Assembly (NCBI GenBank): GCA_004020545.1
Contig: SAQE01000017.1
Span: forward strand, 1-64,000
Origin: Mesorhizobium sp.
Lineage (GTDB): Bacteria; Pseudomonadota; Alphaproteobacteria; Rhizobiales; Rhizobiaceae
Direction of reading: 5' to 3'
Length of the DNA: 64,000 bases
The position numbers were made by a program, and so were the translations under genes. The notes under the pieces were generated by a model that saw only the letters and a list, made by a program, of their open reading frames with translations, searched no databases and was not told the origin of the DNA. Each line of letters starts with the position of its first letter. Position 1 is the first letter of the stretch. Of this stretch, positions 35,773 through 45,099 are shown one piece after another.

Positions 35773-37605
35773 ATGTCGACAATCGGGGCGATCTACCGCC
35801 GCACCCCTGCCTCGGTCGCGATCGTCTGGCTGGCGCTCAGCGCCGTTCTGAGCCTGCTGCTGTTGCAAGGCAAAATGCCCAACGGCGACGTCGACGACCT
35901 GATGAAGCTGCATGAAATCAGGCATCTGCTGCAAACAGGCAATCCGTTCGACAGGACGCTGACGGGCATTGCTCAGCCCGAACCCATGGTCTCGCACTGG
36001 CCATGGATCGTCGACGCGCCCTATGCGCTGGTGGCGGCCGCGATTGCGCCGTTTGTCGGGATGGAGGCTGCGGTCGCAGTCGCGGCATTCACCGTGCCGT
36101 TGCTGCTGCTGCTGGTCGCAATGACCTTGCTTTTCCTGCTGATCAGGGAATTCGAGTTCGAACATCCCGGCGCGGTGCTGGCTGTCGCCGCCTTCGCCGG
36201 GCTGCCCGCATTTTCGGAATTTCAACCCTGGCGTATCGACTACCACAATCTGCAGATGCTTATCCTTCTCGGCGCGGCGCTGCTGACGATCCGTGGCGGA
36301 CGGGTTGCCGCCGGGCTGAACGGTGCCTTGATGGCGCTGTCCACGGCGATCAGCGCCGAAATGGCGCCGTTCCTTGTTCTGCCGGTCGGCTTCTATGCCT
36401 TGGCGTTCGTCGCCGGGAAGAGCGACGCAGGGAAAGATCTCAGGGCTTACGGTCTCGCACTGGCGGCTGCCGGTATTGTAATGTTCTTTCTGGTCGTAGG
36501 GCCTCGGACTTATACAAGTGCCGCTTGCGACCGCTATTCGCTTTTGCACCTTACCGCGCTTGCGGTCACCGGTGTCACGCTTGCGGGAATCTCCACCGCG
36601 GGGACGGTTGGAAGCTGGCGGATAAGGGCCGCCTGTCTTTTGGTCGCCGCCTGTGCGACCGCCGCGTTGCTTGTTTTCTTCTTTCCCCAGTGCGCGGGTG
36701 GACCGCTTGTCGGCATGAGCGACTACGTGCGCGACAACTGGCTTTTGCGCATCGACCAAGAACGCAGCATCTTCTACAGCGCGGACTTTATAAGCTCCGA
36801 CCGTTTCACCCGGTTCTTCCTCGCCATTCTGGGCACTGCCGCGACAAGCATCCTGGCCATCTCCGGCACGACAAGAAAGCGAGCCTGGGTGGTTCTTGCG
36901 GTCTTCTCGACAGCAGGCCTCCTGCTAGGACTGCTCTATCTGCGATATCTCCGTTTCTTCCCGCTTTTCGTCGGTCCCGGGACAGCCCTGCTTATCCACC
37001 AGGGCCTTCCTGCCTGGCTGCCGCTAAGGCGCTGTTTCGGCACAAGGTCGGACAACGGGTTGCCCGGCGTTTGGCTTCTTGCCGCTCCTGGAGCGGCGAT
37101 TGTCGCTGCCCTTTTTGCGGGCCATCTGGTTTGGCCGCCCCAGCTAACGAAACTGATAGGCATCGACATCGCCGATGCTTGCGAGAAAGCCGATGCCGGT
37201 CCGCATTTCGTTTGGCCGGAAGGCGCTCGGCTATTCGCGCCTGCCGGGATCGAAGTGGCCGCATTGGGGTCGCCTGCCGATCTCGAAGTCGTGGCGGTCC
37301 CATTCCACACATCGGTCAAGGGCATTGAGCGCGTCCTGCGATTTTTCGATCCGGCTACGCCCGATCCGGCGCGGCTGCTTGATGAAACCAAGGCCACCCA
37401 TGTTGCGGTCTGCCGTGTGGAGGAAGAGACCCTCAAGCCGGTCGAAGCCCAGTTCCCGCTGGCCAGCCGTTTGGCGACGGGAAGGCCACCGGACTGGCTG
37501 ACGGAGTGTCCCGTTGCGGGCCGGCTGCGCATCTATCGATATCCGGCGGCAGGCGGTCCTTCCGGCCAGTGTCCTGTCACGGGCCAGGGAGCCCTGGCGC
37601 CGTGA
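35773..37605 (+). CDS. polytopic membrane protein, possible GT-C-type glycosyltransferase
   Basis: 610 residues with about ten hydrophobic segments in the first 420 and a soluble C-terminal domain (about 455-600). The first external loop contains MPNGDVDDLMKLHEIRHLLQTGNPFDRT with acidic pairs after the first membrane segment, as in GT-C enzymes that use lipid-linked sugars; HWPWIVDAPYAL follows. Homologous proteins are usually named only membrane protein. The role in surface glycan transfer is an inference from the layout. It stands alone, ending just before the convergent NudK gene. Confidence 0.7.
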   Translation: MSTIGAIYRRTPASVAIVWLALSAVLSLLLLQGKMPNGDVDDLMKLHEIRHLLQTGNPFDRTLTGIAQPEPMVSHWPWIVDAPYALVAAAIAPFVGMEAAVAVAAFTVPLLLLLVAMTLLFLLIREFEFEHPGAVLAVAAFAGLPAFSEFQPWRIDYHNLQMLILLGAALLTIRGGRVAAGLNGALMALSTAISAEMAPFLVLPVGFYALAFVAGKSDAGKDLRAYGLALAAAGIVMFFLVVGPRTYTSAACDRYSLLHLTALAVTGVTLAGISTAGTVGSWRIRAACLLVAACATAALLVFFFPQCAGGPLVGMSDYVRDNWLLRIDQERSIFYSADFISSDRFTRFFLAILGTAATSILAISGTTRKRAWVVLAVFSTAGLLLGLLYLRYLRFFPLFVGPGTALLIHQGLPAWLPLRRCFGTRSDNGLPGVWLLAAPGAAIVAALFAGHLVWPPQLTKLIGIDIADACEKADAGPHFVWPEGARLFAPAGIEVAALGSPADLEVVAVPFHTSVKGIERVLRFFDPATPDPARLLDETKATHVAVCRVEEETLKPVEAQFPLASRLATGRPPDWLTECPVAGRLRIYRYPAAGGPSGQCPVTGQGALAP

Positions 37606-37611
37606 CGTCCG

Positions 37612-38190
37612 TCAAGGGGCGATCGGGTTCAACTTCAGATGCTGGATCAGGATGATGGTCTTGGCGTCGACGATGCGGCCGTCGGCAATGCCGGCCAGCG
37701 CCTCGTCGAGCGGCATCTCCAGAACCTCGATGTCCTCGCCCTCTTCCGGCGCCCCGCCGCCGTCGGAGATGCGGTCGGCCGGCGAATAGCGCGCAATGAA
37801 GAACCAGAGCCTTTCCGTCACGCTGCCGGGGCTCATATAGGGCGCGAACAGCCGCTGCACGTCCTTCAGCCGATAGCCGAGTTCTTCCTCCGCTTCCTTG
37901 CGGATGCAGGTTTCCGGATCGTTTTCATCAAGCAATCCGGCGCAGGCCTCGATCAGCGGCTCGCGATGGCCGGTGACATAGGCCGGATAGCGGAACTGCC
38001 GCACCAGGAGCACCGTGGAGCGCTCCGGGTCGAAGGGCAGGATGACCGCGCCGTCGCCCCGGTCGTAGGTCTGGCGCGTCTGCGTTTCCCAGCGCCCGTC
38101 GCGGCGGCGGTAGTCGAGCACCGTCTTCTTCAGCACCGCCCAGTCGTCGGACAGGACTTCTTCGGAGCGGATGCGGACGCGATCTTCCAT
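37612..38190 (-). CDS. nudK: NudK-type Nudix hydrolase (GDP-mannose pyrophosphatase)
   Basis: 192 residues. The divergent Nudix box runs from GLLDENDPETCIRKEA to EEELGY and closely follows that of E. coli NudK (GLLDNDEPEVCIRKEA). QTYDRGDGAVILPFDPER and VRQFRYPAY upstream are also NudK-like. It hydrolyses GDP-mannose or other nucleotide sugars with Mg2+. The Met at 38190 is used because it begins MEDRVRIRSEEVLS. Confidence 0.9.
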   Translation of the reverse strand: MEDRVRIRSEEVLSDDWAVLKKTVLDYRRRDGRWETQTRQTYDRGDGAVILPFDPERSTVLLVRQFRYPAYVTGHREPLIEACAGLLDENDPETCIRKEAEEELGYRLKDVQRLFAPYMSPGSVTERLWFFIARYSPADRISDGGGAPEEGEDIEVLEMPLDEALAGIADGRIVDAKTIILIQHLKLNPIAP

Positions 38191-38223
38191 GGGTGGTCTC
38201 CGTGCTGCCGGCGGCAAGGGTTG

Positions 38224-38349
38224 GAGCAATTCCAGGAAAAGTGGAAACGGTTAGGCTCGGCGCCTTCGCCGTAGCCTCCGTCCGGAATTGCGTCAAAACG
38301 AAAGAGATAGAGCGGTCCTCTGTTCCCACGAAACGGAGGACCGCTCTAG
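38224..38349 (+). repeat. dispersed intergenic repeat, family 1, copy B
   Basis: GAGCAATTCCAGGAAAAGTG, then a GGCTCGGCGCCTTCGCCG hairpin, CGTCCGGAATTGCGTC, and a terminal AGAGCGGTCCTC...GAGGACCGCTCT palindrome. Confidence 0.85.
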
Positions 38350-38472
38350 CCGCGAACCGGCGCCTGCGCAATCCTGGAAACCGACTGGTCCAGCGGGACT
38401 TTCACCGGCTCGTGTCTGGCGCAAAGTGCTGCCGCTGCCTAGATAGCGATATCTCTCCCAGGAGCCCGTTTC

Positions 38473-39576
38473 ATGACATCATCGCTTTTCCAGCCGATCA
38501 CCCTCGGCGGCCTCACCTTCCCCAACCGCATCGCGGTGGCGCCGATGTGCCAGTATTCGGCCGAGGACGGCTCCGCCAGCGACTGGCACCTCCACCACTG
38601 GATGAACCTCGCCATGTCCGGCGCCGGCATGGTGACCGTCGAGATGACCGACGTCGAGCGGCGGGGCCGCATCTCGCATGGCTGCCTCGGCCTCTACTCC
38701 GACGACAACGAGGCGGCGGCCAAGCGCACGCTCGACGCCGCCAGGCGCGTCGCAGCACCCGGCACCAAATTCGGCGTCCAACTCGCCCATGCCGGCCGCA
38801 AAGCCTCCAACAGGAAGCCCTGGGAAGGCGGCGGCCCCCTGCAGCCAGGCGAGGATCCCTGGCAGACCGTTTCGGCTTCGGCCGTCGCCTACGACACAGG
38901 GTGGAATGTGCCCCACGCACTGGACGAAGAAGAGATCCAGCAAGTCATCCAGCGTTTCGCCGAGGCGGCCAAGCGGGCAGAGCGTGCCGGCTTCGACTTC
39001 ATCGAATTGCACGCCGCTCACGGCTATCTGATCTTCCAGTTCCTGTCGCCGCTCTCCAACCAGCGCACGGACCGCTGGGGCGGCTCATTGGAAAACCGCA
39101 TGCGCTTCGCCATCGAGATCGCCAGGGCGGTGAAGAAGGTCGCACCGGACCTGATGCTCGGCGCGCGCCTTTCGGTGAAGGAATGGGTCGATGGCGGCTT
39201 CGATGTCGAAGAGGCGATCGAAGTGGCCAGGGCGCTGAAGGCGGAGGGCGTTGCCTATCTCTGCTGTTCCAGCGGCGGCAATTCGCCTCTGCAGAAGCTG
39301 CCCAGCGGTCCCGGCTACCAGGTGCATCTGGCGGAAGCGATCCGCAAGGGCGCCGGCATCGCGACGCGCGCGGTGGGACTGATCGACGATCCGAAGCAGG
39401 CCGAAGCGATTGTCGCCGATGGCCGTGCCGACATGGTGGCGCTGGCGCGCGCCTTCCTCGCCGACCCGCGCTGGGGCTGGCGCGCGGCGGCGACGTTCGG
39501 CGAGGAAATCCGCCCGGCGCCGCAGTTGGCGCGTTCGGTGACGACCATGCAGCACTGGATGAAGGCGGCCGGTTGA
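38473..39576 (+). CDS. NADH:flavin oxidoreductase, old-yellow-enzyme family (YqjM/NamA type)
   Basis: 367 residues. FQPITLGGLTFPNRIAVAPMCQYSAEDG starts the FMN barrel, with the YqjM-type Cys (MCQYS) near residue 23. VQLAHAGRKAS gives one His and ELHAAHGYLIFQFLSP with DRWGGSLENRMRF the catalytic region. Such enzymes reduce activated C=C bonds with NADPH; the physiological substrate is seldom known. Confidence 0.94.
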   Translation: MTSSLFQPITLGGLTFPNRIAVAPMCQYSAEDGSASDWHLHHWMNLAMSGAGMVTVEMTDVERRGRISHGCLGLYSDDNEAAAKRTLDAARRVAAPGTKFGVQLAHAGRKASNRKPWEGGGPLQPGEDPWQTVSASAVAYDTGWNVPHALDEEEIQQVIQRFAEAAKRAERAGFDFIELHAAHGYLIFQFLSPLSNQRTDRWGGSLENRMRFAIEIARAVKKVAPDLMLGARLSVKEWVDGGFDVEEAIEVARALKAEGVAYLCCSSGGNSPLQKLPSGPGYQVHLAEAIRKGAGIATRAVGLIDDPKQAEAIVADGRADMVALARAFLADPRWGWRAAATFGEEIRPAPQLARSVTTMQHWMKAAG

Positions 39577-39653
39577 CGCGGCGGAACTGAGACCATTGGG
39601 CGCAGGGGTCCCGTCACGATTGCAACCAAATTGGCCGCTTTGCGTTGGCGGCC

Positions 39654-39932
39654 ATGACAGACAACAAGCCATTTGAAAAGCCGGTGGTGGTCGAACTCGG
39701 CCATGTCGGCAAATACCGCCAGATAAGCAGCACGCGCGAAGCCGCCGAGTGCCTGATGACCGTTTGGCCGCTCAATCGCGGTCAGCGGCATCGTGATGCT
39801 CTCGACACTTGCCTCAAGGCGCTGGAAGGTTATCGTTCGACGGCGGACGCACGCCGCGCGTTGATCGAGGCAGCCGAGGAATCCGAAGTGCTGGTCCCCG
39901 AAGACACGTTGCCTGACGAAAAGCTGCATTGA
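39654..39932 (+). CDS. DUF982-family protein
   Basis: 92 residues. VVVELGHVGKYRQISSTREAAECLMTVWP and the later ALDTCLKALEGYRSTADARRALIEAAEESEV are the DUF982 pattern, a family abundant in rhizobia, many copies per genome, of unknown function. The ATG at 39654 is chosen over a TTG three codons upstream. Confidence 0.88.
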   Translation: MTDNKPFEKPVVVELGHVGKYRQISSTREAAECLMTVWPLNRGQRHRDALDTCLKALEGYRSTADARRALIEAAEESEVLVPEDTLPDEKLH

Positions 39933-40027
39933 GCAATTCCAGGAGAAGTGCGAAGCGGTTCTCCGTCCGGAATTGCGTGAAAACAATTAGAGCAGGTCGG
40001 CGATTCCGACAGACGCCGAACTGCTCT
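39931..40027 (+). repeat. dispersed intergenic repeat, family 1, copy C
   Basis: GAGCAATTCCAGGAGAAGTG, CGTCCGGAATTGCGTG, then AGAGCAGGTCGGCG...CGCCGAACTGCTCT. The central GGCTCGGCG hairpin is missing, so this is a shorter variant. It begins at the very end of the DUF982 gene. Confidence 0.8.
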
Positions 40028-40059
40028 GGCAAGCAAGGGTTTCTCGACCGGAGGATTCC

Positions 40060-40299
40060 ATGGCGAAACTGACTTACAAGATCGTCGAGCATGACGGCGG
40101 TTGGGCCTACAAGGTAGGCTCGACTTATTCAGAAACATTTCCCACCCACCAGGACGCGCTGCGCGCCGCCGAGATTGCTTCGGCCGAGCAGCAGGTCGCC
40201 GGCAACACGGACGGAATCCAGTATGAAGATTCCGAGGGCGTCTGGCATGACGAGCTGGCCGACGGTCGCGACAGACCGCAGACCGAAGTTTCGGACTAA
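40060..40299 (+). CDS. DUF2188-type small protein
   Basis: 79 residues: YKIVEHDGGWAYKVGSTYSETFPTHQDALRAAEIASAEQ is the DUF2188 fold, a short sheet plus helix. The acidic tail is probably flexible. The ATG follows GGAGGATTCC. Function unknown. Confidence 0.75.
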   Translation: MAKLTYKIVEHDGGWAYKVGSTYSETFPTHQDALRAAEIASAEQQVAGNTDGIQYEDSEGVWHDELADGRDRPQTEVSD

Positions 40300-40369
40300 C
40301 TCTGCCGCTTCATTGCCGCGCGACCGACATGGCCCCAACCGTCACGTCGGCCCCTTGCTGGCGCATGAA

Positions 40370-40648
40370 TCACTTGCCGCAATACTGGTCGTTGATGTTC
40401 TGCCCGGCATTGGCATCGGGTCCTGCCGTATTCGAGGCGCATGGTCCGGCGGGGCCGGGATTGCCCAGGGTGTTCAACCCAGAGGCGTCACCGATGCTGC
40501 CTGTGGTTGTGCGATCGATCGGCACGTCCCGCTCGCTCGACACCGGACGATCATGATGCCACCATGACCACATGTCCGAGGACTGCGCCATTGCCGAGGT
40601 TGCCATGCCCAGCACCAGCGCGGAGGTTGCAAAAGCTTTTATAAGCAT
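40370..40648 (-). CDS. small exported protein
   Basis: 92 residues with a signal peptide MLIKAFATSALVLGMATSAMAQ. The mature part is Gly/Asn/Pro/Ser-rich (TTTGSIGDASGLNTLGNPGPAGPC), seemingly disordered, with two Cys near the end. It resembles the many short periplasmic proteins of rhizobia with no known role. Confidence 0.65.
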   Translation of the reverse strand: MLIKAFATSALVLGMATSAMAQSSDMWSWWHHDRPVSSERDVPIDRTTTGSIGDASGLNTLGNPGPAGPCASNTAGPDANAGQNINDQYCGK

Positions 40649-40809
40649 TGGATACTCCATTCAGTTGGCCGCCGCGACGTTGACGGCGACGCGAATGAAA
40701 CCCTGGGTTGGACGTGAAGGTTCCAAAAGAAAACCCGGCTGAAGCAAAGTCACCCGACACGTTTGTGTGACGAGGCCGTGAGCGCCGAAGCATTCGACTT
40801 GGCTGAATT

Positions 40810-41784
40810 TCAGGTGACGCCCGCGAATGCACGCGCAGCGATGCGCTGAATGAAGGCGACCACGCGTTCGGGCTCCGCGAATTGCGGCATGTGGCCAAGC
40901 CCGTCGATCCGTTCGAAGTCGAGCCCCTTGATCTTGTCCAGCATAGGCTCGCCATGAGTGGCAATGCCGAAAACGCGATCCTCCGTGCCGAACAGTATGC
41001 CGGCCGGCACGGCGATCTCGCCATAGTGCCGCTCCAAGCGGCCGAGATCTTCTTCCACCGCCACCACATCGGTCGAAGTCGCGTGGAAATGAGTAGGCCG
41101 CAGCCCAAGCCATCCACCTCCGGCGATCATATAGTCCTCGGGAACGGTTTGCGGCGCGAAGATGAATTTCATCGTCGGTTCGGCGTATTTCAGACTGGCT
41201 GGTATCGCCACCGTATAGGCTATCACCCGACGCCACAGGCGTGAGGGAATATAGAGCAGGTCGAATTTCTGGCGCACCCGTTCTTCCAGATGCGTGAGCG
41301 GTGCGAGCAGCGCGATACCGGAAATCGCTGCCGGATGCCCGACAGCAAGTGCAAGCGCGATGGCGCCGCCAAGCGAGTGGCCGACGATCAGGGGCCGTTC
41401 CAGCCCAAGTTCTCCGATGAAGCGCCGCACCATTTCGGCTTGCTCAGGCAGACGGCCGGACGCCCCACCGGCCCGAACCGAATATCCCGAACCCGGCCGG
41501 TCGAGCGCGATCAGCCGGTAGCCGGCATCGAAATGTCCGAACAGGGTATGGCGGAAATGGTGAAGCTGCGCGCCGAGGCCGTGCAGGAAGACGATTGGCC
41601 TGCCCTCGCCTTCTTCGACATAGTGGATGCGGTTGCCGTCGAACTCGACGAACTTCCCGCAAGCCGGCACCAGCCTTTCGGCCCGGGCCGCGATCCGCCA
41701 TGTTGCAAGCATCAGGCCGAGCACGACGACAGCCGCCGCAACGAGCACGCCGCCGATCAGCCACGACAAAATAGATATCAGCAT
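40810..41784 (-). CDS. membrane-anchored alpha/beta hydrolase
   Basis: 324 residues. An N-terminal membrane helix (about 5-28) precedes the hydrolase fold: IVFLHGLGAQLHHF oxyanion loop, RPGSGYS, nucleophile elbow VGHSLGGAIAL, acid in LFGTEDRVFG and His in GLGHMPQFAEPERV. The catalytic domain would be periplasmic if the helix is an uncleaved anchor. Substrate unknown. Confidence 0.88.
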   Translation of the reverse strand: MLISILSWLIGGVLVAAAVVVLGLMLATWRIAARAERLVPACGKFVEFDGNRIHYVEEGEGRPIVFLHGLGAQLHHFRHTLFGHFDAGYRLIALDRPGSGYSVRAGGASGRLPEQAEMVRRFIGELGLERPLIVGHSLGGAIALALAVGHPAAISGIALLAPLTHLEERVRQKFDLLYIPSRLWRRVIAYTVAIPASLKYAEPTMKFIFAPQTVPEDYMIAGGGWLGLRPTHFHATSTDVVAVEEDLGRLERHYGEIAVPAGILFGTEDRVFGIATHGEPMLDKIKGLDFERIDGLGHMPQFAEPERVVAFIQRIAARAFAGVT

Positions 41785-41912
41785 CTTCCACCCGAGCCGG
41801 ACCGGCGCACCTTACCCGCAACCTGCTCTGCCACAAGAGCACTACCTTGCCTGCGCATTGCGGCCGGCCGCCGGCCGCGTTATCTCAGGCGAACCTGTTG
41901 CCGGAGTGAGCC

Positions 41913-42653
41913 ATGCCTGAAATCGTCACCGCCGCCATGCTTGTCATCGGCGACGAAATCCTCTCCGGCCGCACCAAGGACAAGAACATCGGCCATCTCG
42001 CCGACATCATGACGGCGATCGGCATCGACCTGAAGGAAGTGCGGATTGTTCCCGACGAGGAGGACGAGATCGTCTCCGCCGTAAACGCGCTCCGCGCCCG
42101 CTACACCTACGTCTTCACCACCGGCGGCATCGGGCCCACGCATGACGACATCACCGCCGACTCCGTCGCCAAGGCCTTCGGCGTGCCCTGCGAGTACGAT
42201 GTCAAGGCCTATGCCATGCTCGAAGCAAGCTATGCGCAACGCGGCATCGAATTCACCGAGGCGCGCAAGCGCATGGCGCGCATGCCGCGCGCCGCCGACC
42301 ACATCGATAATCCGGTCTCGATCGCGCCCGGCTTCCGCATCGGCAACGTTCACGTGATGGCCGGCGTGCCGTCGATCTTCCAGGCGATGCTCGACAATGT
42401 CGTGCCGACGCTGAAGACGGGCACCAAGATGCTGTCGGCCACGGTGCCCTGCCCGTTCGGCGAAGGCCTGATCGGCGGGCCGCTGGCCGACATCCAGAAG
42501 GCGCACCCCGACACCATCATCGGCTCCTACCCGAAATACGGCGACGGCAAGTTCTGGACCGAGCTTGTTGTACGCGCCCGCAATGAACCGGCGCTGGAGG
42601 CCGCGCGCAGGGACGTCGAGGCCATGGTGGCGGGCTTGTCGGCTGCAAGCTGA
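41913..42653 (+). CDS. molybdopterin-binding / CinA N-terminal-like protein
   Basis: 246 residues. MLVIGDEILSGRTKDKN, TTGGIGPTHDDITADSVAKAFG and PGFRIGNVHVMAGVPSIFQ are the MoCF-binding domain shared by MoaB/MogA and the CinA N-terminus. No CinA deamidase C-terminal domain is attached, and the length suits the stand-alone group. Often annotated as competence/damage-inducible protein A; the biochemical role is unsettled. Confidence 0.92.
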   Translation: MPEIVTAAMLVIGDEILSGRTKDKNIGHLADIMTAIGIDLKEVRIVPDEEDEIVSAVNALRARYTYVFTTGGIGPTHDDITADSVAKAFGVPCEYDVKAYAMLEASYAQRGIEFTEARKRMARMPRAADHIDNPVSIAPGFRIGNVHVMAGVPSIFQAMLDNVVPTLKTGTKMLSATVPCPFGEGLIGGPLADIQKAHPDTIIGSYPKYGDGKFWTELVVRARNEPALEAARRDVEAMVAGLSAAS

Positions 42654-42770
42654 CGCCATCGTCGGACCGGAACCAAGGACGCCGTAACGGCGTTTGTTTT
42701 CCGGCGCGTTTGCGCCGGCATTTGAGGGCCGGACGCACATCTCGCGCCGACTCTTTTTTTGGGGGATGTC

Positions 42771-43604
42771 ATGCGCTTCAAGACAATCGTCGCCATTCTG
42801 CAGAACGAGCAGGACGCGGAGCGCGTGCTCGACTGCGCCATTCCGCTCGCCGAGCGGTTCGAAAGCCACCTCGTCGGCATCCACGCGGAAGCGCTTCCGG
42901 TGCCCTATACGTCGGCCACCGGTTTTCCCGATACCGAATTTCTGCAGGTTTCGGCCGAGATGAACAAGGAGCGCGCCGACAAGCTGCAGGCGGTGTTCCT
43001 CGGGCGCGTTGAGGATTCTGGTCTCTCCTTCGAGTGGCGCAGCCTGGAAAGCTTCTCCGGCGACAGCGCGCTGACCGGCATATCGAGCGTGCGGGCGGCG
43101 GATCTGATCATCGCCGCTCAGCGCGATACGGGAGGCGATCCGGGTGCCGACGTCGACACGCTGGTCTATGACGCTGGCCGGCCAGTGCTGGTCGTGCCGC
43201 ATGCCGGGCCGCTGGTCACCACCTTCAGGCGCGTGCTGCTCGCCTGGAACGGCAGCAAGGAGGCGGCTCGCGCCGCATTCGATGCCCTGCCCTTCATCAG
43301 CGAGGCCGACAAGACCGACATTCTCGTCATCGACCCGCCGGAGACACTGGATGAGGCTCCCGAGGCAGCGGGCGCCGAGATAGCGGCCGCGTTATCGCGC
43401 CATGGCGCCAATGTCAGCGTTTGCGTGCAGAAATCGAGCGGCGCTTCGGTCGACGATATCATCCAGGAGAGGATTGCCGAATCCGGCGCCGACCTGCTGG
43501 TGCTGGGCGCCTACAGCCACTCCTGGCTGCGCCAGCTTCTGTTCGGCGGCGTCACCCGCACCGTGCTACACACGGCAAACGTTGCGGCCTTCCTGTCGAG
43601 ATAA
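42771..43604 (+). CDS. universal stress protein, two-domain
   Basis: 277 residues made of two UspA-like halves. The first begins FKTIVAILQNEQDAERVLDCAIPLA; the second begins RRVLLAWNGSKEAARAAFDALPF and ends with GADLLVLGAYSHSWLRQLLFGGVTRTVLHTA, the ATP-binding G-2x-G-9x-G region. TTGGGGG lies upstream of the ATG. Dimer-like single chain of this kind is common in rhizobia. Confidence 0.93.
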   Translation: MRFKTIVAILQNEQDAERVLDCAIPLAERFESHLVGIHAEALPVPYTSATGFPDTEFLQVSAEMNKERADKLQAVFLGRVEDSGLSFEWRSLESFSGDSALTGISSVRAADLIIAAQRDTGGDPGADVDTLVYDAGRPVLVVPHAGPLVTTFRRVLLAWNGSKEAARAAFDALPFISEADKTDILVIDPPETLDEAPEAAGAEIAAALSRHGANVSVCVQKSSGASVDDIIQERIAESGADLLVLGAYSHSWLRQLLFGGVTRTVLHTANVAAFLSR

Positions 43605-43675
43605 GCATGTCTCCCGAAAGTGGTAACCGGTTTCGGGACAAAGACATGCTGAACGCGTTTCGGCGCGACGCGCTG
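43605..43675. repeat. dispersed intergenic repeat, family 2, copy B
   Basis: GCATGTCTCCCGAAAGTGG...CGGTTTCGGGACAAAGACATGC forms an imperfect palindrome and is followed by GCGTTTCGGCGCGACGCGC. The layout is that of 24151-24255 but shorter. Confidence 0.7.
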
Positions 43676-43789
43676 TAAGTCCACAGCCATCGCGAACTCC
43701 CACCTTGCCAAGCCTGGCGCTTTCCGGCTAATTCCGCCTGCATTCCATAGTATTTGCGCGCCGCGGCGCGCTTGCGGAGTGTGCGAACC

Positions 43790-44290
43790 ATGTCCCTTCC
43801 CGAAAAAGCCTTTCCCGTCTCCTGGGACCAGTTCCACCGTGACGCCCGCGCGCTCTCCTGGCGGCTTTCCGGCGCCAACAAGGGACAGTGGAAGGCGATT
43901 GTCTGCATAACCCGAGGCGGCCTGGTGCCTGCGGCTATCATCGCGCGCGAGCTCGGTATCCGGGTCATCGAGACCGTCTGCGTGGCCTCTTACCATGACT
44001 ACACGAGCCAGGGTCAGTTGCAGGTCCTGAAGGAGATCTCGCCTCCGCTGCTTGCCGACGACGGCGTCGGCGTGTTGATCATCGATGACCTCACCGATAC
44101 CGGCAAGACGGCGGGCATCGTGCGCGCGATGATGCCGAAGGCGCATTTCGCGACAGTCTATGCCAAGCCGAAGGGCCGGCCTCTGGTCGATACATTCGTC
44201 ACCGAGGTCAGCCAGGACACCTGGATCTACTTTCCATGGGACATGGGCTTCACCTACCAGAAGCCGATCGCCGACGATCACGCCGGCTGA
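43790..44290 (+). CDS. gpt: xanthine phosphoribosyltransferase
   Basis: 166 residues. The PRPP-binding motif is [17 protein letters not shown], and the [19 protein letters not shown] segment and the C-terminal [10 protein letters not shown] are those of the XGPRT/Gpt family. It converts xanthine or guanine to nucleotides with PRPP. GCGGAG lies about 10 bases before the ATG; a longer frame upstream is unlikely to be coding. Confidence 0.94.
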   Translation: MSLPEKAFPVSWDQFHRDARALSWRLSGANKGQWKAIVCITRGGLVPAAIIARELGIRVIETVCVASYHDYTSQGQLQVLKEISPPLLADDGVGVLIIDDLTDTGKTAGIVRAMMPKAHFATVYAKPKGRPLVDTFVTEVSQDTWIYFPWDMGFTYQKPIADDHAG

Positions 44291-44495
44291 GCACCGAGAA
44301 ATTTTCAAAGAATCCGACTTTGAGGCACGTTTGTGCCCTCAAATCCTACCGGATGAGCACAATTGCTTTTGGGACATTGACTTTTTCTGGTGGGATTTTC
44401 TCGAACGAGTGAAGTTTTTTACTTTTAAAGCTCATAATTCGCCGTAAGATTCATAAGATGGCAAACGATTCCGGAGGCTGGGGGCAGCTTCTCCA

Positions 44496-44999
44496 ATGTT
44501 GACGAGGCCGACGACGCACAACCAGATGGCCGAAAGAGTCAGGCGACTCTTCGGCACCGCGCCGTGCCGCCTGCAGGTTGCCGCCTTGCCCTGGCGCGAG
44601 GGTGAACACGGCATCGAGATCATGCTGATCACCAGCCGCGACACCGGACGCTGGGTTCTGCCCAAAGGCTGGCCGGAGGCCAGGGAGCCGCTTTGCGAGG
44701 CCGCCGCTCGGGAAGCGGGCGAAGAGGCCGGATTGCGCGGCACCATCTCGCATCTCGAAGCCGGCCGTTACTTTTACGCCAAGGTCCTGGCTTCAGGCGA
44801 GGAAGCGCCTTGCGAGGTCCTGGTATTCCCGCTCAAGGTCGACCGCGTTGCCGACCGCTGGAAGGAAAAGCGCGCCCGCATCCGCAAATGGGTCGGCTCC
44901 GCCGAGGCCGTCAGCATGGTCAATGAGCCCGATCTTTGCCAGATCATCACCTATTTCTGCGCCGATCCGCATAGATTCGCCAAGTCATCGATCACATAA
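44496..44999 (+). CDS. Nudix hydrolase
   Basis: 167 residues with a complete Nudix box: Gly then x5-Glu in GWPEAREPLCE and REAGEEAGL, plus the preceding RWVLPKG. Family members remove pyrophosphate from nucleotides, dinucleotide polyphosphates or inositol polyphosphates; this subgroup resembles the diphosphoinositol/diadenosine polyphosphate type. The start could instead be Met11. The 200 bases before it are unusually AT-rich for this genome and should hold its promoter. Confidence 0.88.
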   Translation: MLTRPTTHNQMAERVRRLFGTAPCRLQVAALPWREGEHGIEIMLITSRDTGRWVLPKGWPEAREPLCEAAAREAGEEAGLRGTISHLEAGRYFYAKVLASGEEAPCEVLVFPLKVDRVADRWKEKRARIRKWVGSAEAVSMVNEPDLCQIITYFCADPHRFAKSSIT

Positions 45000-45099
45000 C
45001 CACATATGCAGTGCGGCGAGCATGCCGCGCATTGCGGCGCGCGGGCATCGGTGCTTTGTTTGCCGCTGCAAGAGCCGATTCGGCTAACGGCGTCGATCG

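Noticed and set aside
44319-44343. TTTGAGG...CCTCAAA hairpin behind the xanthine phosphoribosyltransferase gene
   Set aside because: There is a bulge in the stem and no T-run after it; not strong enough to list as a terminator.
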